From Paracoccaceae bacterium (GTDB taxonomy: Bacteria; Pseudomonadota; Alphaproteobacteria; Rhodobacterales; Rhodobacteraceae): DNA of 64,000 bases. Position 1 is the stretch's first letter. The number at the start of each line of letters is the position of its first letter. The stretch covers positions 1 to 64,000 of the forward strand of contig JAIOYF010000003.1 in assembly GCA_021741245.1 (NCBI GenBank), read 5' to 3'. Positions 26,816 to 35,138 of the stretch are shown here, one piece after another. Under the pieces are notes generated by a model. The model was not told the origin of the DNA. It did not search any database and was given only the letters and a program-made list of their open reading frames with translations. Both the position numbers and the translations under genes were made by a program.

Positions 26816-27541
26816 TCAAAATACTGCGGCTGCGTCGCCGAACCACTTCTTGATCATGGCATTAAGCGAGCCATCCGCCTTCAACGAAGAAATGGCGGCG
26901 TTCATCTTTTCCTTCAACTCGGTGTCGGATTCACGCAGGCCCATGCCCACACCACCGCCAAGTTGAACTTCCTGCGCCATCAGCACCAGTTGGCCGCCCG
27001 ATTCAGCCGCGATTGGGGCCAGATAGTCCTTATCGGCAAACACGGCATCCGCTTCACCATTCTTGACGGCTGCAACGGTTTCGTCAGGCGTTGCGAATTC
27101 CAGCAGCGTCGCACCGGATTCCGCGATGTAGCCCGCCTGAATGGTGCCGACCTGCGCCGAGATCACGGCACCTTCGCCAATATTGGCATCTGCCGAAAGC
27201 GCCATATAGGACGAAGAGGCTGGCGGAATGTAGTTTTGGGTAAAGTCGATGACCTTGTCGCGCTCATCCGTGATCGACATGCCTGCGATGATGGTGTCGT
27301 AGTTGCCCGATTGCAGGTTCGGGATGATGCTGTCCCAATCATTGGTGACCCATTCACAGGTCAGCCCAGCCATTTCGCACAGCTTGTCGCCAAGTTCACG
27401 CTCAAACCCGTCAACTTCGCCCTTGTCGTTGATGAAGTTGTAGGGAGGGTAGGCCCCCTCGGTGCCCATACGGACGGTTTGGGCCATCGAGGCCCCGGCA
27501 GTCAGCGCCAGAAGCGCGGTTGCAAGCATCAGTTTTTTCAT
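26816..27541 (-). CDS. Periplasmic polar-amino-acid-binding protein of the ABC transporter
   Basis: A 241-residue SBP family 3 protein with a signal peptide ending GASMA (about residue 20). The family start VRMGTEGAYPPYNFINDKGEVDGFERELG and the MSITDERDKVIDFTQNY segment are clear. The lysine/arginine/ornithine-type binding residues (aspartate after the DW pair) are compatible with a basic ligand. It is the capture component of the transporter encoded by the surrounding genes. Confidence 0.92.
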   Translation of the reverse strand: MKKLMLATALLALTAGASMAQTVRMGTEGAYPPYNFINDKGEVDGFERELGDKLCEMAGLTCEWVTNDWDSIIPNLQSGNYDTIIAGMSITDERDKVIDFTQNYIPPASSSYMALSADANIGEGAVISAQVGTIQAGYIAESGATLLEFATPDETVAAVKNGEADAVFADKDYLAPIAAESGGQLVLMAQEVQLGGGVGMGLRESDTELKEKMNAAISSLKADGSLNAMIKKWFGDAAAVF

Positions 27542-27585
27542 GGTGTCTCCCCTTAGGTAGCTGTTGTTGTGAGTTAACTTTTGCC

Positions 27586-28425
27586 TCAGGCCGTGGCGGA
27601 AAGAAAGCCGCGCAAACGGTCAGTTTGCGGGTTTCCAAAGACTGCTTCGGGCGGGCCTTGTTCTTCGATCTTGCCTTGATGCAAGAAGATCACGTGATCT
27701 GACACATCGGCGGCCAGTTTCATGTCATGGGTCACAAGGATCATCGTGCGCCCCTCTTCGGCCAGCGCCTTGATCACCTTGACCACCTCTTGTTCCAGTT
27801 CGGGGTCAAGGGCACTGGTTGGTTCATCAAACAAAAGGGCGCGCGGTTCCATGCAAAGGGCCCGCGCAATGGCCGCCCTTTGCTGTTGCCCCCCCGAAAG
27901 CTGGGCAGGCCAGGCGTCGCATTTTTCTTCAATGCCAACTTTGGCCAGATAGCCACGGGCTTTATCCTCAACCTCGGCCGGATCGCGCTTCATTACGGTG
28001 ACGGGTGCCTCCATCACGTTTTGCAAAATGGTCATGTGGGACCAAAGATTGAACTGCTGAAACACCATCGACAGGTTTGTGCGCATTCGCGTGACCTGCA
28101 CTTTGTCGGCGGGGTGCCGGTTCAGTCCCGTGCCTTTCCAGCGCACGGCCTCGCCCTCAAACCGGATCTCGCCCTGTTGGCTATCCTCAAGCAGGTTGCA
28201 GCAGCGCAGAAGCGTGGATTTCCCCGACCCGGACGATCCGATCAATGACACAACATGCCCACGGTTTGCCGTCAGATCGACGCCTTTCAGCACTTCAAGG
28301 TTGCCATAACTCTTGTGCAGGTCATGGATCTCGATCACGGGGGCTTGAGGAGGGGGTGGTTCAGAGGTCACGTTGTCTCGCGGCTTTGCTGTTTGTCGGC
28401 CAAGTAGGGCCCAAGATTTGACCAT
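27586..28425 (-). CDS. Polar amino acid ABC transporter ATPase
   Basis: A 279-residue HisP/GlnQ-type ATPase with Walker A GSSGSGKST, signature LSGGQQQR, Walker B ALLFDEPTSALDPE and switch His in LVTHDM. The start at 28425 (MVKSWALL) is an ATG; a TTG two codons upstream is in frame. The first 30 residues are an extension compared with typical members, so a later start is possible. First gene of the leftward transport and gamma-glutamylation run. Confidence 0.92.
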   Translation of the reverse strand: MVKSWALLGRQTAKPRDNVTSEPPPPQAPVIEIHDLHKSYGNLEVLKGVDLTANRGHVVSLIGSSGSGKSTLLRCCNLLEDSQQGEIRFEGEAVRWKGTGLNRHPADKVQVTRMRTNLSMVFQQFNLWSHMTILQNVMEAPVTVMKRDPAEVEDKARGYLAKVGIEEKCDAWPAQLSGGQQQRAAIARALCMEPRALLFDEPTSALDPELEQEVVKVIKALAEEGRTMILVTHDMKLAADVSDHVIFLHQGKIEEQGPPEAVFGNPQTDRLRGFLSATA

Positions 28426-28473
28426 TTGCAACGGTCATTGTGGCAAACGTTGCGGCACTTGCCTGTGTTTTGG

Positions 28474-29244
28474 TCAAACCACATGCGCAGATTGTGCCGG
28501 TGCCTGTGGTATGGGCACAGCAAGATAGTCCTGCGCTGGGATACGCAGAACCTGCCGCAGCATCAAAATATCCCGATCTTGGGGCGACAGGGTGCTGATG
28601 GCATGAGAGATGGCCTCAAAGGTCGCATCACCATCCGCGCCAATGGCGGCAATATAGGGCAGGCCCGGTGTGGCAAAGGTGGTGCCAATGGGGCGCAACC
28701 CGTCTTGCACATCGGTATGTCGGCACAAAAGCTGCCATGTCACCGCATCAATCGCCGCAAAATCCGCTTTGCCCTCTGCCACCGCACGGGCGGACGCAGC
28801 ATGGCCGCCGGACTGAACCATGGGGGCAAGTGGCAGCCCATGCGCCTCAAACCATGCCAAGGGGGCCGCCCACCCTGATTGTGAGAGCGCGTCATTATAG
28901 GCAAAGGGCGCAGAGGCATAGTCGCCAACCGTTTGGCGGGGATCGCTTTTGCGCCCAACAAAGACGGAATGATAATAGCCGGGCGGGCATCCTTCGATCC
29001 CAAAATCGGGCGTGCCAATCAGCGTTACAGATGACGCAAGTTTCGCGCGATAGGGCAGACCACAGGTCTGTGACAAGAGAAGATCGGGGGATGTCCATGC
29101 GGGCCAATAGGCCCCCTCGCCGCGTGTCAATCCATCAGGCGCCCCCAATCCGGCATCGCGCAGCGCATCGCGGATCAGGCCCCAAAACCGATCATGTGCC
29201 GCAGCCGTTTCCGGGCGGTCGTACATCCCAAGCGAAGCGATCAT
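28474..29244 (-). CDS. PhnD-like phosphate/phosphonate-binding-type protein
   Basis: A 256-residue periplasmic-binding-fold protein of the PhnD family (SQTCGLPYRAKL, GYYHSVFVGRKSD and FAAIDAVTWQLL are typical). It has no signal peptide from the start at 29244 and no phosphonate permease or ATPase nearby, so a sensor or cytoplasmic role, or an exported form with a misplaced start, are alternatives. Its ATG overlaps the TerB gene stop by four bases. Confidence 0.75.
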   Translation of the reverse strand: MIASLGMYDRPETAAAHDRFWGLIRDALRDAGLGAPDGLTRGEGAYWPAWTSPDLLLSQTCGLPYRAKLASSVTLIGTPDFGIEGCPPGYYHSVFVGRKSDPRQTVGDYASAPFAYNDALSQSGWAAPLAWFEAHGLPLAPMVQSGGHAASARAVAEGKADFAAIDAVTWQLLCRHTDVQDGLRPIGTTFATPGLPYIAAIGADGDATFEAISHAISTLSPQDRDILMLRQVLRIPAQDYLAVPIPQAPAQSAHVV

Positions 29245-29678
29245 GTCCGCGCCGCTTTTTGCCGGGCAAGGGCCGAGTCCACATCCGTCAGGCCAAGCAG
29301 GCTGGTCACGAGGCGGATCAACTGATCCTCTTCGGCTCCGCGCTCTCCATCTGCCAGCGCAACCGACCACAGGGCCTGCAACAAGACGGCACGATCCTCA
29401 TGCTCGGTCGTGGCCTTTAAGGCGCGGGTGAAGCGCACCGTATCGGGGGCGCTTGCCTCAAAAGCTTCGGCCTCGGCGCGCAAACTGGCCGCTGCAAAGG
29501 GCGAAAGACCATGGCAATCTGCCAGCACCCGGTCAATGCGGGCAATTTCCGAAGCGGCATAATCGCCATCAGTGCGCGCCAGACGCACCAAGAGCGCGGC
29601 TAGGGCAAGGCGCGCGTCCGGTTCGGGCAAGCGCGCAGGTGTCGGTGCCAAAAGGCGGTTCAGGAGGGATTGTATCAT
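29241..29678 (-). CDS. TerB-family protein
   Basis: A 145-residue all-helical TerB-fold protein with LVRLARTDGDYAASEIARID and LWSVALADGERGAEEDQLIRLV, the two acidic metal-binding-like repeats of the family (DGDY, DGER). TerB domains are linked to tellurite resistance and stress complexes, but no other ter genes are here. It is translationally coupled to the PhnD-like gene, so the pair probably works together. Confidence 0.85.
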   Translation of the reverse strand: MIQSLLNRLLAPTPARLPEPDARLALAALLVRLARTDGDYAASEIARIDRVLADCHGLSPFAAASLRAEAEAFEASAPDTVRFTRALKATTEHEDRAVLLQALWSVALADGERGAEEDQLIRLVTSLLGLTDVDSALARQKAART

Positions 29679-29782
29679 AAACGATAGCTATTGCGCGGGC
29701 GCGCCCTTGGCAAGCAGGCCACCGGGCCAGTCGCATAAAGTTGTTGACCAAAGCAGCGATCTAAGAGGCCAAAGCCCCGCCA

Positions 29783-30382
29783 TCAGCCTGTGCAATAGGC
29801 TTGGCTGCGGGTCCATTCCGCAATATCGGCGCGTTTGCTGCTGCTGTGGAAGGGGGCCCAATCACGACCGATGCCCAATTTGCCATTGCCCGCCACCACG
29901 CCGTCGCGACCAACCTGCTTTGACATGATCTTTATGGCACAGGCCAGATTGGCCACCCCGTCTTTCAGGGCGGCCGTGGTTTGGGCCTCACAATGATAGG
30001 CGCGGGCCGTTTTGGGGGATATCTGCAAAAGGCCAATCCATTTGCCTCCACCGCCCGCCGCCTTTGGGTTTCCCGCACTTTCGTGCTTGGCGGTTGCCGA
30101 CAACAGCCCCGCCCAGAACGCGCGTCGTTCAGCGAGGCTCGCGTCTTCATATCCGGGGCACCAACTACCAATGTCTTGGGGAACCTTTGTGGCCAAGACG
30201 TCATCGTGTTTGGCCAGCGACAAAAGCGAGGCTTGGGTCCATTGTGCAGCCTCGGGCCGATTATCCCAGCGCATGACAGGCAAGGAATCAAAGTCAGCCT
30301 TCGTTTGTTCTGCGGTAACGCCAGTGGCGCATCCCGCAAGACAAATGGCAATACAGGCCCAATGGCGCCACGAAACAGTCAT
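29783..30382 (-). CDS. Lysozyme-like (SLT-fold) lipoprotein
   Basis: A 199-residue protein with a lipobox CLAGC (Cys18) after a hydrophobic signal. The SLT-type active region has Glu101 in AKHESAGNP and then [15 protein letters not shown]. It probably cleaves peptidoglycan at the outer membrane's inner face. The start at 30382 was chosen because it gives the lipoprotein signal. It is divergent from gatB. Confidence 0.8.
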   Translation of the reverse strand: MTVSWRHWACIAICLAGCATGVTAEQTKADFDSLPVMRWDNRPEAAQWTQASLLSLAKHDDVLATKVPQDIGSWCPGYEDASLAERRAFWAGLLSATAKHESAGNPKAAGGGGKWIGLLQISPKTARAYHCEAQTTAALKDGVANLACAIKIMSKQVGRDGVVAGNGKLGIGRDWAPFHSSSKRADIAEWTRSQAYCTG

Positions 30383-30553
30383 CCAATACCCTTTGACACG
30401 CCACGATCCTTGCCGCGACAAGGGCGAAATGACCCCCAAGACCTGAGTCGAACAAGCCTTTCCTCAACGAATAGGCACCATTCCGCCACTGCCCACCCTT
30501 GCCCCGCGCCGCGCAGACCCCTAAACAACGATCAAGCGACGAAGGAGTTTGCC

Positions 30554-32065
30554 ATGCTCGACCTGACCTATGACACGCCAAAACCCAAAGTGATTGCGGG
30601 CGCAAAGCATGATTGGGAACTTGTGATCGGGATGGAAATCCATGCGCAGGTCAGTTCCAACTCCAAGCTTTTCTCTGGCGCATCAACGCTGTTCGGGGCC
30701 GAGCCCAACTCCAACGTGTCCTTCGTGGACGCCGCCATGCCCGGTATGCTGCCGGTCATCAACGAATTCTGCATTGAACAGGCCGTGAAATCGGGCCTTG
30801 GGCTAAAGGCCAAGATCAACCTGTTTTCCGCCTTTGACCGCAAGAACTATTTCTACCCCGATCTGCCGCAGGGCTATCAGATCAGCCAGCTTTACCACCC
30901 CATCGTGGGCGAAGGTGAGGTCTTGGTGGATATGGGCCCCGGTGTCGCGCGCCTTGTTCGGATTGAGCGGATCCACCTTGAGCAAGACGCGGGCAAGTCG
31001 ATCCATGACATGGACCCAACCATGTCTTTCGTCGATTTCAACCGCACTGGCGTGGCACTGATGGAGATCGTCAGCCGTCCCGATATACGAGGGCCGGAAG
31101 AGGCCGCCGCCTATGTAGTCAAGCTGCGCCAGATCCTGCGCTATCTGGGAACGTGCGACGGTAATATGCAAAACGGCAACCTGCGGGCAGATGTGAACGT
31201 GTCGGTCTGCCGTCCGGGGCAGTATGAAAAGTATCAGGCCACACAAGATTTCAGCCACCTTGGCACAAGGTGCGAGCTGAAGAACATGAACTCCATGCGC
31301 TTCATTCAACTTGCCATCGATGTTGAGGCCCGGCGGCAGATCGCCATTCTGGAGGATGGCGGCAAGGTCGATCAAGAAACCCGCCTCTATGATCCGGACA
31401 AGAACGAAACCCGTTCGATGCGCAGCAAAGAAGAGGCGTTCGATTACCGCTACTTCCCTTGCCCGGACCTTTTGCCGCTGGAGATCGAGCAAGCTTGGGT
31501 CGATGACATCGCAGCCTCCATGCCCGAATTGCCAGACGCGAAAAAGGCCCGCTTCATGGGCGATTTCGGTCTGACCGACTACGACGCCAATGTTCTGACC
31601 GCCGAACTGGAGGCCGCCAGCTTTTTTGAGGCTGTCGCGCAGGGCCGTGACGGCAAGATTGCGGCCAACTGGGTGATCAACGAGTTGTTCGGCCGTCTGA
31701 ACAAAGAGGGTCTGGGGATCGCCGACAGCCCCGTGTCGGCTGCACAATTGGGTGGGATGCTGGACCTTTTGGGCAAGGGTGAGATCACGGGCAAGATGGC
31801 CAAAGAGCTGTTCGAACTTCTTTGGACCGAAGGCGGCGATCCTGCTGAAGTGGCCGCCAAACACGGCATGAAAGCGGTCACCGATACGGGCGAGATTGAG
31901 CGCGCGCTTGATGCCCTGATCGCGGCAAACCCGGAACAGGTTGAAAAGGCAAAGGTCAACGCAAAATTGGCCGGCTGGTTTACAGGTCAGGTGCTGAAAG
32001 CCACGGGTGGCAAGGCAAATCCTGCGGTCGTAAACCAGATGGTTGCGCAAAAACTGGGTCTGTAA
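30554..32065 (+). CDS. gatB: Aspartyl/glutamyl-tRNA amidotransferase subunit B
   Basis: The tRNA-binding kinase subunit of GatCAB, which converts Glu-tRNA(Gln) or Asp-tRNA(Asn) to the amide form. The 503-residue protein has the GatB signature [28 protein letters not shown]-like LRADVNVSV and a C-terminal YqeY/tail domain. GAAGGAG precedes the ATG at 30554; the frame extends upstream over the lipoprotein gene but not as real coding. The gatA and gatC genes are not in the window. Confidence 0.95.
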   Translation: MLDLTYDTPKPKVIAGAKHDWELVIGMEIHAQVSSNSKLFSGASTLFGAEPNSNVSFVDAAMPGMLPVINEFCIEQAVKSGLGLKAKINLFSAFDRKNYFYPDLPQGYQISQLYHPIVGEGEVLVDMGPGVARLVRIERIHLEQDAGKSIHDMDPTMSFVDFNRTGVALMEIVSRPDIRGPEEAAAYVVKLRQILRYLGTCDGNMQNGNLRADVNVSVCRPGQYEKYQATQDFSHLGTRCELKNMNSMRFIQLAIDVEARRQIAILEDGGKVDQETRLYDPDKNETRSMRSKEEAFDYRYFPCPDLLPLEIEQAWVDDIAASMPELPDAKKARFMGDFGLTDYDANVLTAELEAASFFEAVAQGRDGKIAANWVINELFGRLNKEGLGIADSPVSAAQLGGMLDLLGKGEITGKMAKELFELLWTEGGDPAEVAAKHGMKAVTDTGEIERALDALIAANPEQVEKAKVNAKLAGWFTGQVLKATGGKANPAVVNQMVAQKLGL

Positions 32066-32089
32066 TCCATTCTATTGCCATGAAAAAAA

Positions 32090-32119
32090 GGGGCGGTCTT
32101 TTCAGACCGCCCTTTTTTC
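32090..32119. terminator. Bidirectional terminator between gatB and the VPLPA-CTERM gene
   Basis: GGGCGGTCT and AGACCGCCC form a 9-bp perfect stem with loop TTTC, with an A-run before and a T-run after, so it can serve both convergent genes. Confidence 0.9.
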
Positions 32120-32138
32120 TATGTGTTGATCCGATCAT

Positions 32139-32774
32139 TCAGACGGTTGCACGCCGCCGACGCCGCAGGGCCGCCAGACCGCCCAATGCACCGACCAAAA
32201 GGAAACCTGCTGCCGGAACCGGAACGGCGGAAATCGACACATTGTCGATCAGGCCGCCCAAGGAGTTGTCGATGCCCGTCGCTGCAAAGACCAGATTGTA
32301 AGATCCGGCTGTCGAGATCGAGAAGACCGAGGTGATCTCGGTCCACAGTCCAACCGCCGTAACGGGTATGATGCTTGGGCCAGACACATTTCCGGACAGA
32401 CCGGCAATGCTGTAGTCAATGCCGTTGTCTCCCAAGGTGCTGACGCGCGGGCTATACCAAAACGACAGCGCATAGCGACCGACGCCCAAGGCAACCGACT
32501 GCCCCATGGAGGAGTTGTTGTGGCTGTCGAGTTCGACATAGGCCAGACCGTCTTGCGCATTGATCGTGCCAAGGGTTGGGTTCGTCTGGATTTCGATTCC
32601 CGGACCCGACAAAGTCGTCCATCCCGGAATGGATGCGAAAACGCCCCAGCCTGACCCGTTCAGCCCACCGGCGTTGAAAGATTCAAAACTGCCATTCTCA
32701 ACAATGGTCGCAGCTTGTGCTGGCAAGCTGAGCAGCAAACCAACAGCAGCCGAAGCCAAATATAGCCTCTTCAT
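32139..32774 (-). CDS. Secreted protein with VPLPA-CTERM sorting signal
   Basis: A 211-residue protein with a signal peptide (about 1-21, ending PAQA) and a C-terminal exosortase signal: VPVPAAGFLL, a hydrophobic segment and RRRRR. The middle is a beta-sandwich-like domain (NGSFESFNAGG, GWTTLSG, VELDSHNN, FWYSPRVST) resembling DUF642/choice-of-anchor C domains, which bind carbohydrates. It is expected to be processed by an exosortase, which is not in the window. GGAGGACACCC precedes the start. Confidence 0.85.
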   Translation of the reverse strand: MKRLYLASAAVGLLLSLPAQAATIVENGSFESFNAGGLNGSGWGVFASIPGWTTLSGPGIEIQTNPTLGTINAQDGLAYVELDSHNNSSMGQSVALGVGRYALSFWYSPRVSTLGDNGIDYSIAGLSGNVSGPSIIPVTAVGLWTEITSVFSISTAGSYNLVFAATGIDNSLGGLIDNVSISAVPVPAAGFLLVGALGGLAALRRRRRATV

Positions 32775-33358
32775 AGGGTGTCCTCCAAAAAATCGTCGCG
32801 AAAAAAGTCAGCGTTGCATTGCCCTTTAATTGCCCTTTCAAAGCCACAATTGCAAGTTTGTGACGCGCAGACGATAGAAAAGCCCGCATTTTGCAAGAAT
32901 TCCATACCATGCTGTTTCGATGCAAAGCCTTATCGGGCCAGAAAACGCGTACTCGCGATTGCGTCAGAAACAGTGAATGTCAGGCTGGCTTTGCCAAGTT
33001 GAAAGAAAACTCAGGTTAGACCGAATCACCAATTGGCATCTTCGGATTGCGCCAGTCCTGCGGCAAAGTCGCTGTGCAGAACGCTCTTGTCGTGTCGCCT
33101 TGTGCCAAAGGATCCTTCCAAGCATCTCGGTCACTCGGTTCCATTTTTTGGCCCGCGGAACGATTTGCGGCATCTAGGTCACAATACTGCAGCGGGTGGT
33201 TTGCGAAGTATGGTTGTTTTTGAAATCAATCACACAACATCTTCTCAGACGGCCTGCAGGCCCTTGCCCCATCGCCACCATTGGGAAATTTCTGCCGACT
33301 GGCTTTGCCTGAGTGGCAGGCTTACAGTATGTTTCGTCCTGATCTCGATAAGGAACTC
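32775..33358. other. Gene-free region between the VPLPA-CTERM gene and the DUF4177 gene
   Basis: 584 bases without a supported gene. Short frames of 60-110 codons have no ribosome site or family features. The left end carries the promoter of the VPLPA-CTERM gene. No repeat or RNA gene was recognised. Confidence 0.5.
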
Positions 33359-33772
33359 ATGATGCAATGCTTTGAATACAAGGTCGTCCCGGCGCCAAGA
33401 CGAGGCGAAAAGGCCAAGGGTGCAAAGACGACCGAAGATCGCTTTGCACATGTCCTGACTGTGATGATGAACGAGCTTGGCCGTGAGGGCTGGGAATATG
33501 TTCGCGCCGATACCTTGCCTTGTGACGAACGTGTTGGGTTGACCGGGTCCAAGACCACCTATCAAAACATGCTGGTCTTTCGCAGGGCGGCACAAGTCGC
33601 GCTCCCTGTCGCTGACCGCGAACTTCCCATCCCCAGCTTTCCGCCACGGCGTGACATCACTGTCGAGGGGACACCCAGTGATCTTGCGGCAACCTTGGGG
33701 CCCGCGAACCGCCCGGCTGGACTGACACCGCCGCTTGGGCCCGCAGCCAAACAAAACCTCGCGGCCGAGTGA
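33359..33772 (+). CDS. DUF4177 domain protein
   Basis: A 137-residue protein starting MMQCFEYKVVPAP, with NELGREGWEYVRADTLPCDERVG and NMLVFRR, typical of DUF4177. The C-terminal about 50 residues are Pro/Ala-rich and not conserved. Function unknown. AAGGA lies 4 bases before the ATG at 33359. Its stop abuts the stop of the convergent aminotransferase gene. Confidence 0.8.
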   Translation: MMQCFEYKVVPAPRRGEKAKGAKTTEDRFAHVLTVMMNELGREGWEYVRADTLPCDERVGLTGSKTTYQNMLVFRRAAQVALPVADRELPIPSFPPRRDITVEGTPSDLAATLGPANRPAGLTPPLGPAAKQNLAAE

Positions 33773-34873
33773 TCAGCCAACCGCTTTGATCGCTTCGGGC
33801 AAGACTTCGCCCAGAATGGCCATCGCCGCTTCATCTCCAAGGCTGATCCTTATGCAGCGGTCCAGAGGGGCCGCGCCGGGCATGCGAATGAACACACCCC
33901 GCGATACAGTCTCGCGCAAGATGGCGCGGGCATAGTCGCCATCCCGTCCGCAATCCACGGTCACGAAATTCGTAGCCGAAGGCAGCGGAGTGAAGCCATT
34001 GTCTCGGGCGATCTGGCCCACGCGGACGCGGGCCTTTTGGATCTGGTCGCGGACATGATCCAGCCATTCCTGATCGCGCAATGCCGCCAGCGCCCCAATC
34101 TGCGCAATCCGCCCCATGCCGAAATGGTTGCGGACCTTGTCAAAGGCCTGTGCCAATGCGGGGTTGGTGATCGCATAGCCCACCCGGCCCCCCGCCATGC
34201 CATAGCCTTTGGAAAAGGTCCGAAACCGGATCACCTGTGGGTGGTCAGCAGGGATCGAGGGGATCGCGCCTTTGGGGGCAAGGTCGCTATAGGCCTCATC
34301 CAAGATCAGCAAACTGTGGTCAGGCAGATTGGCCACCATATCCTCAAGCACCGATGCCGGATGGTGGCTGCCCATCGGATTGTCCGGGTTGGCAAAATAG
34401 ATCAACCGGGCGTGGGTCTGCCGCGCCGCATCCAAAAGGGCCTGCGGGTCTTCGTGGTCACCGAGGTAGGGCACGCGTGTCAGGGCACCACCAAAACCTG
34501 CGACGTGGAAATTGAAGGTTGGATAGGCCCCAAGGCTGGTGACCACCGACGTGCCTGCTTCAAGCGTCAGTCGGCAGATCAGGCCCAGCAGCCCGTCAAT
34601 CCCGCCGCCGACAGCGATGTTTTCTGGCGCCACCCCATGATGCGTTGCAAGCGTCGCCTTCAACGCATGGTTCTCGGGGTCTGCATACATCCACATCTCC
34701 CCCACGTCGGCCTCCATGGCGGCAATGGCGGCAGGCGAGGGGCCGAAGAGCGATTCATTTGCCCCCAACCGCGCCCGAAAGGGGTGCCCCATCTGACGCT
34801 CTTGCGTCTCTGGCCCCACGAAAGGGACGGTGGAGGGGAGCGAGGCTGCGAGGGGTGTCAGAAATCGGGTCAT
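33773..34873 (-). CDS. HisC-like PLP aminotransferase
   Basis: A 366-residue fold-type I aminotransferase of the histidinol-phosphate group. It has NPDNPMGS, LILDEAYSDL and the PLP lysine in RTFSKGYGMAGGRVGY. No his genes are adjacent, so it could be a second HisC or act on another amino acid. No ribosome site is visible before the ATG at 34873; longer in-frame starts are available but poorly supported. Confidence 0.85.
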   Translation of the reverse strand: MTRFLTPLAASLPSTVPFVGPETQERQMGHPFRARLGANESLFGPSPAAIAAMEADVGEMWMYADPENHALKATLATHHGVAPENIAVGGGIDGLLGLICRLTLEAGTSVVTSLGAYPTFNFHVAGFGGALTRVPYLGDHEDPQALLDAARQTHARLIYFANPDNPMGSHHPASVLEDMVANLPDHSLLILDEAYSDLAPKGAIPSIPADHPQVIRFRTFSKGYGMAGGRVGYAITNPALAQAFDKVRNHFGMGRIAQIGALAALRDQEWLDHVRDQIQKARVRVGQIARDNGFTPLPSATNFVTVDCGRDGDYARAILRETVSRGVFIRMPGAAPLDRCIRISLGDEAAMAILGEVLPEAIKAVG

Positions 34874-35001
34874 GGGGGGAGAATGTGGGGAAATACCCAG
34901 GTCTGCAAGAGGGCGAATGAGGGGGCCTGCAACAGCAGTAGTCGCCTTACTGCGCTTCACCTGACACACAAAGCGGGCCGCACGCGCGGGGAGAGAAAGG
35001 A

Positions 35002-35103
35002 AGGGGGGCTGTCTGCCCCCCTCGGCCTTCGGCCTCACCCCCCGAGGATATTTTTGAACTGATGAAAGGAATTGCAGCCCCTTTCATCTGTTTCTAAATA
35101 TCC
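35002..35103. repeat. Cluster of inverted repeats in the valS-aminotransferase spacer
   Basis: AGGGGGGC/GCCCCCCT (35002-35022) and GGCC-TTC-GGCC (35025-35036) are followed by a 24-bp imperfect inverted repeat with arms 35046-35069 and 35080-35103, differing at 4 of 24 positions. Its outer part includes GGATATTT and its inner part GATGAAAGG/CCTTTCATC. It could be a compound terminator for valS or a dispersed repeat. The rest of the spacer (34874-35138) holds no gene. Confidence 0.65.
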
Positions 35104-35138
35104 CCCGCGGAGCGTTCTGTCGGTCGGGCTAGGCGCTG

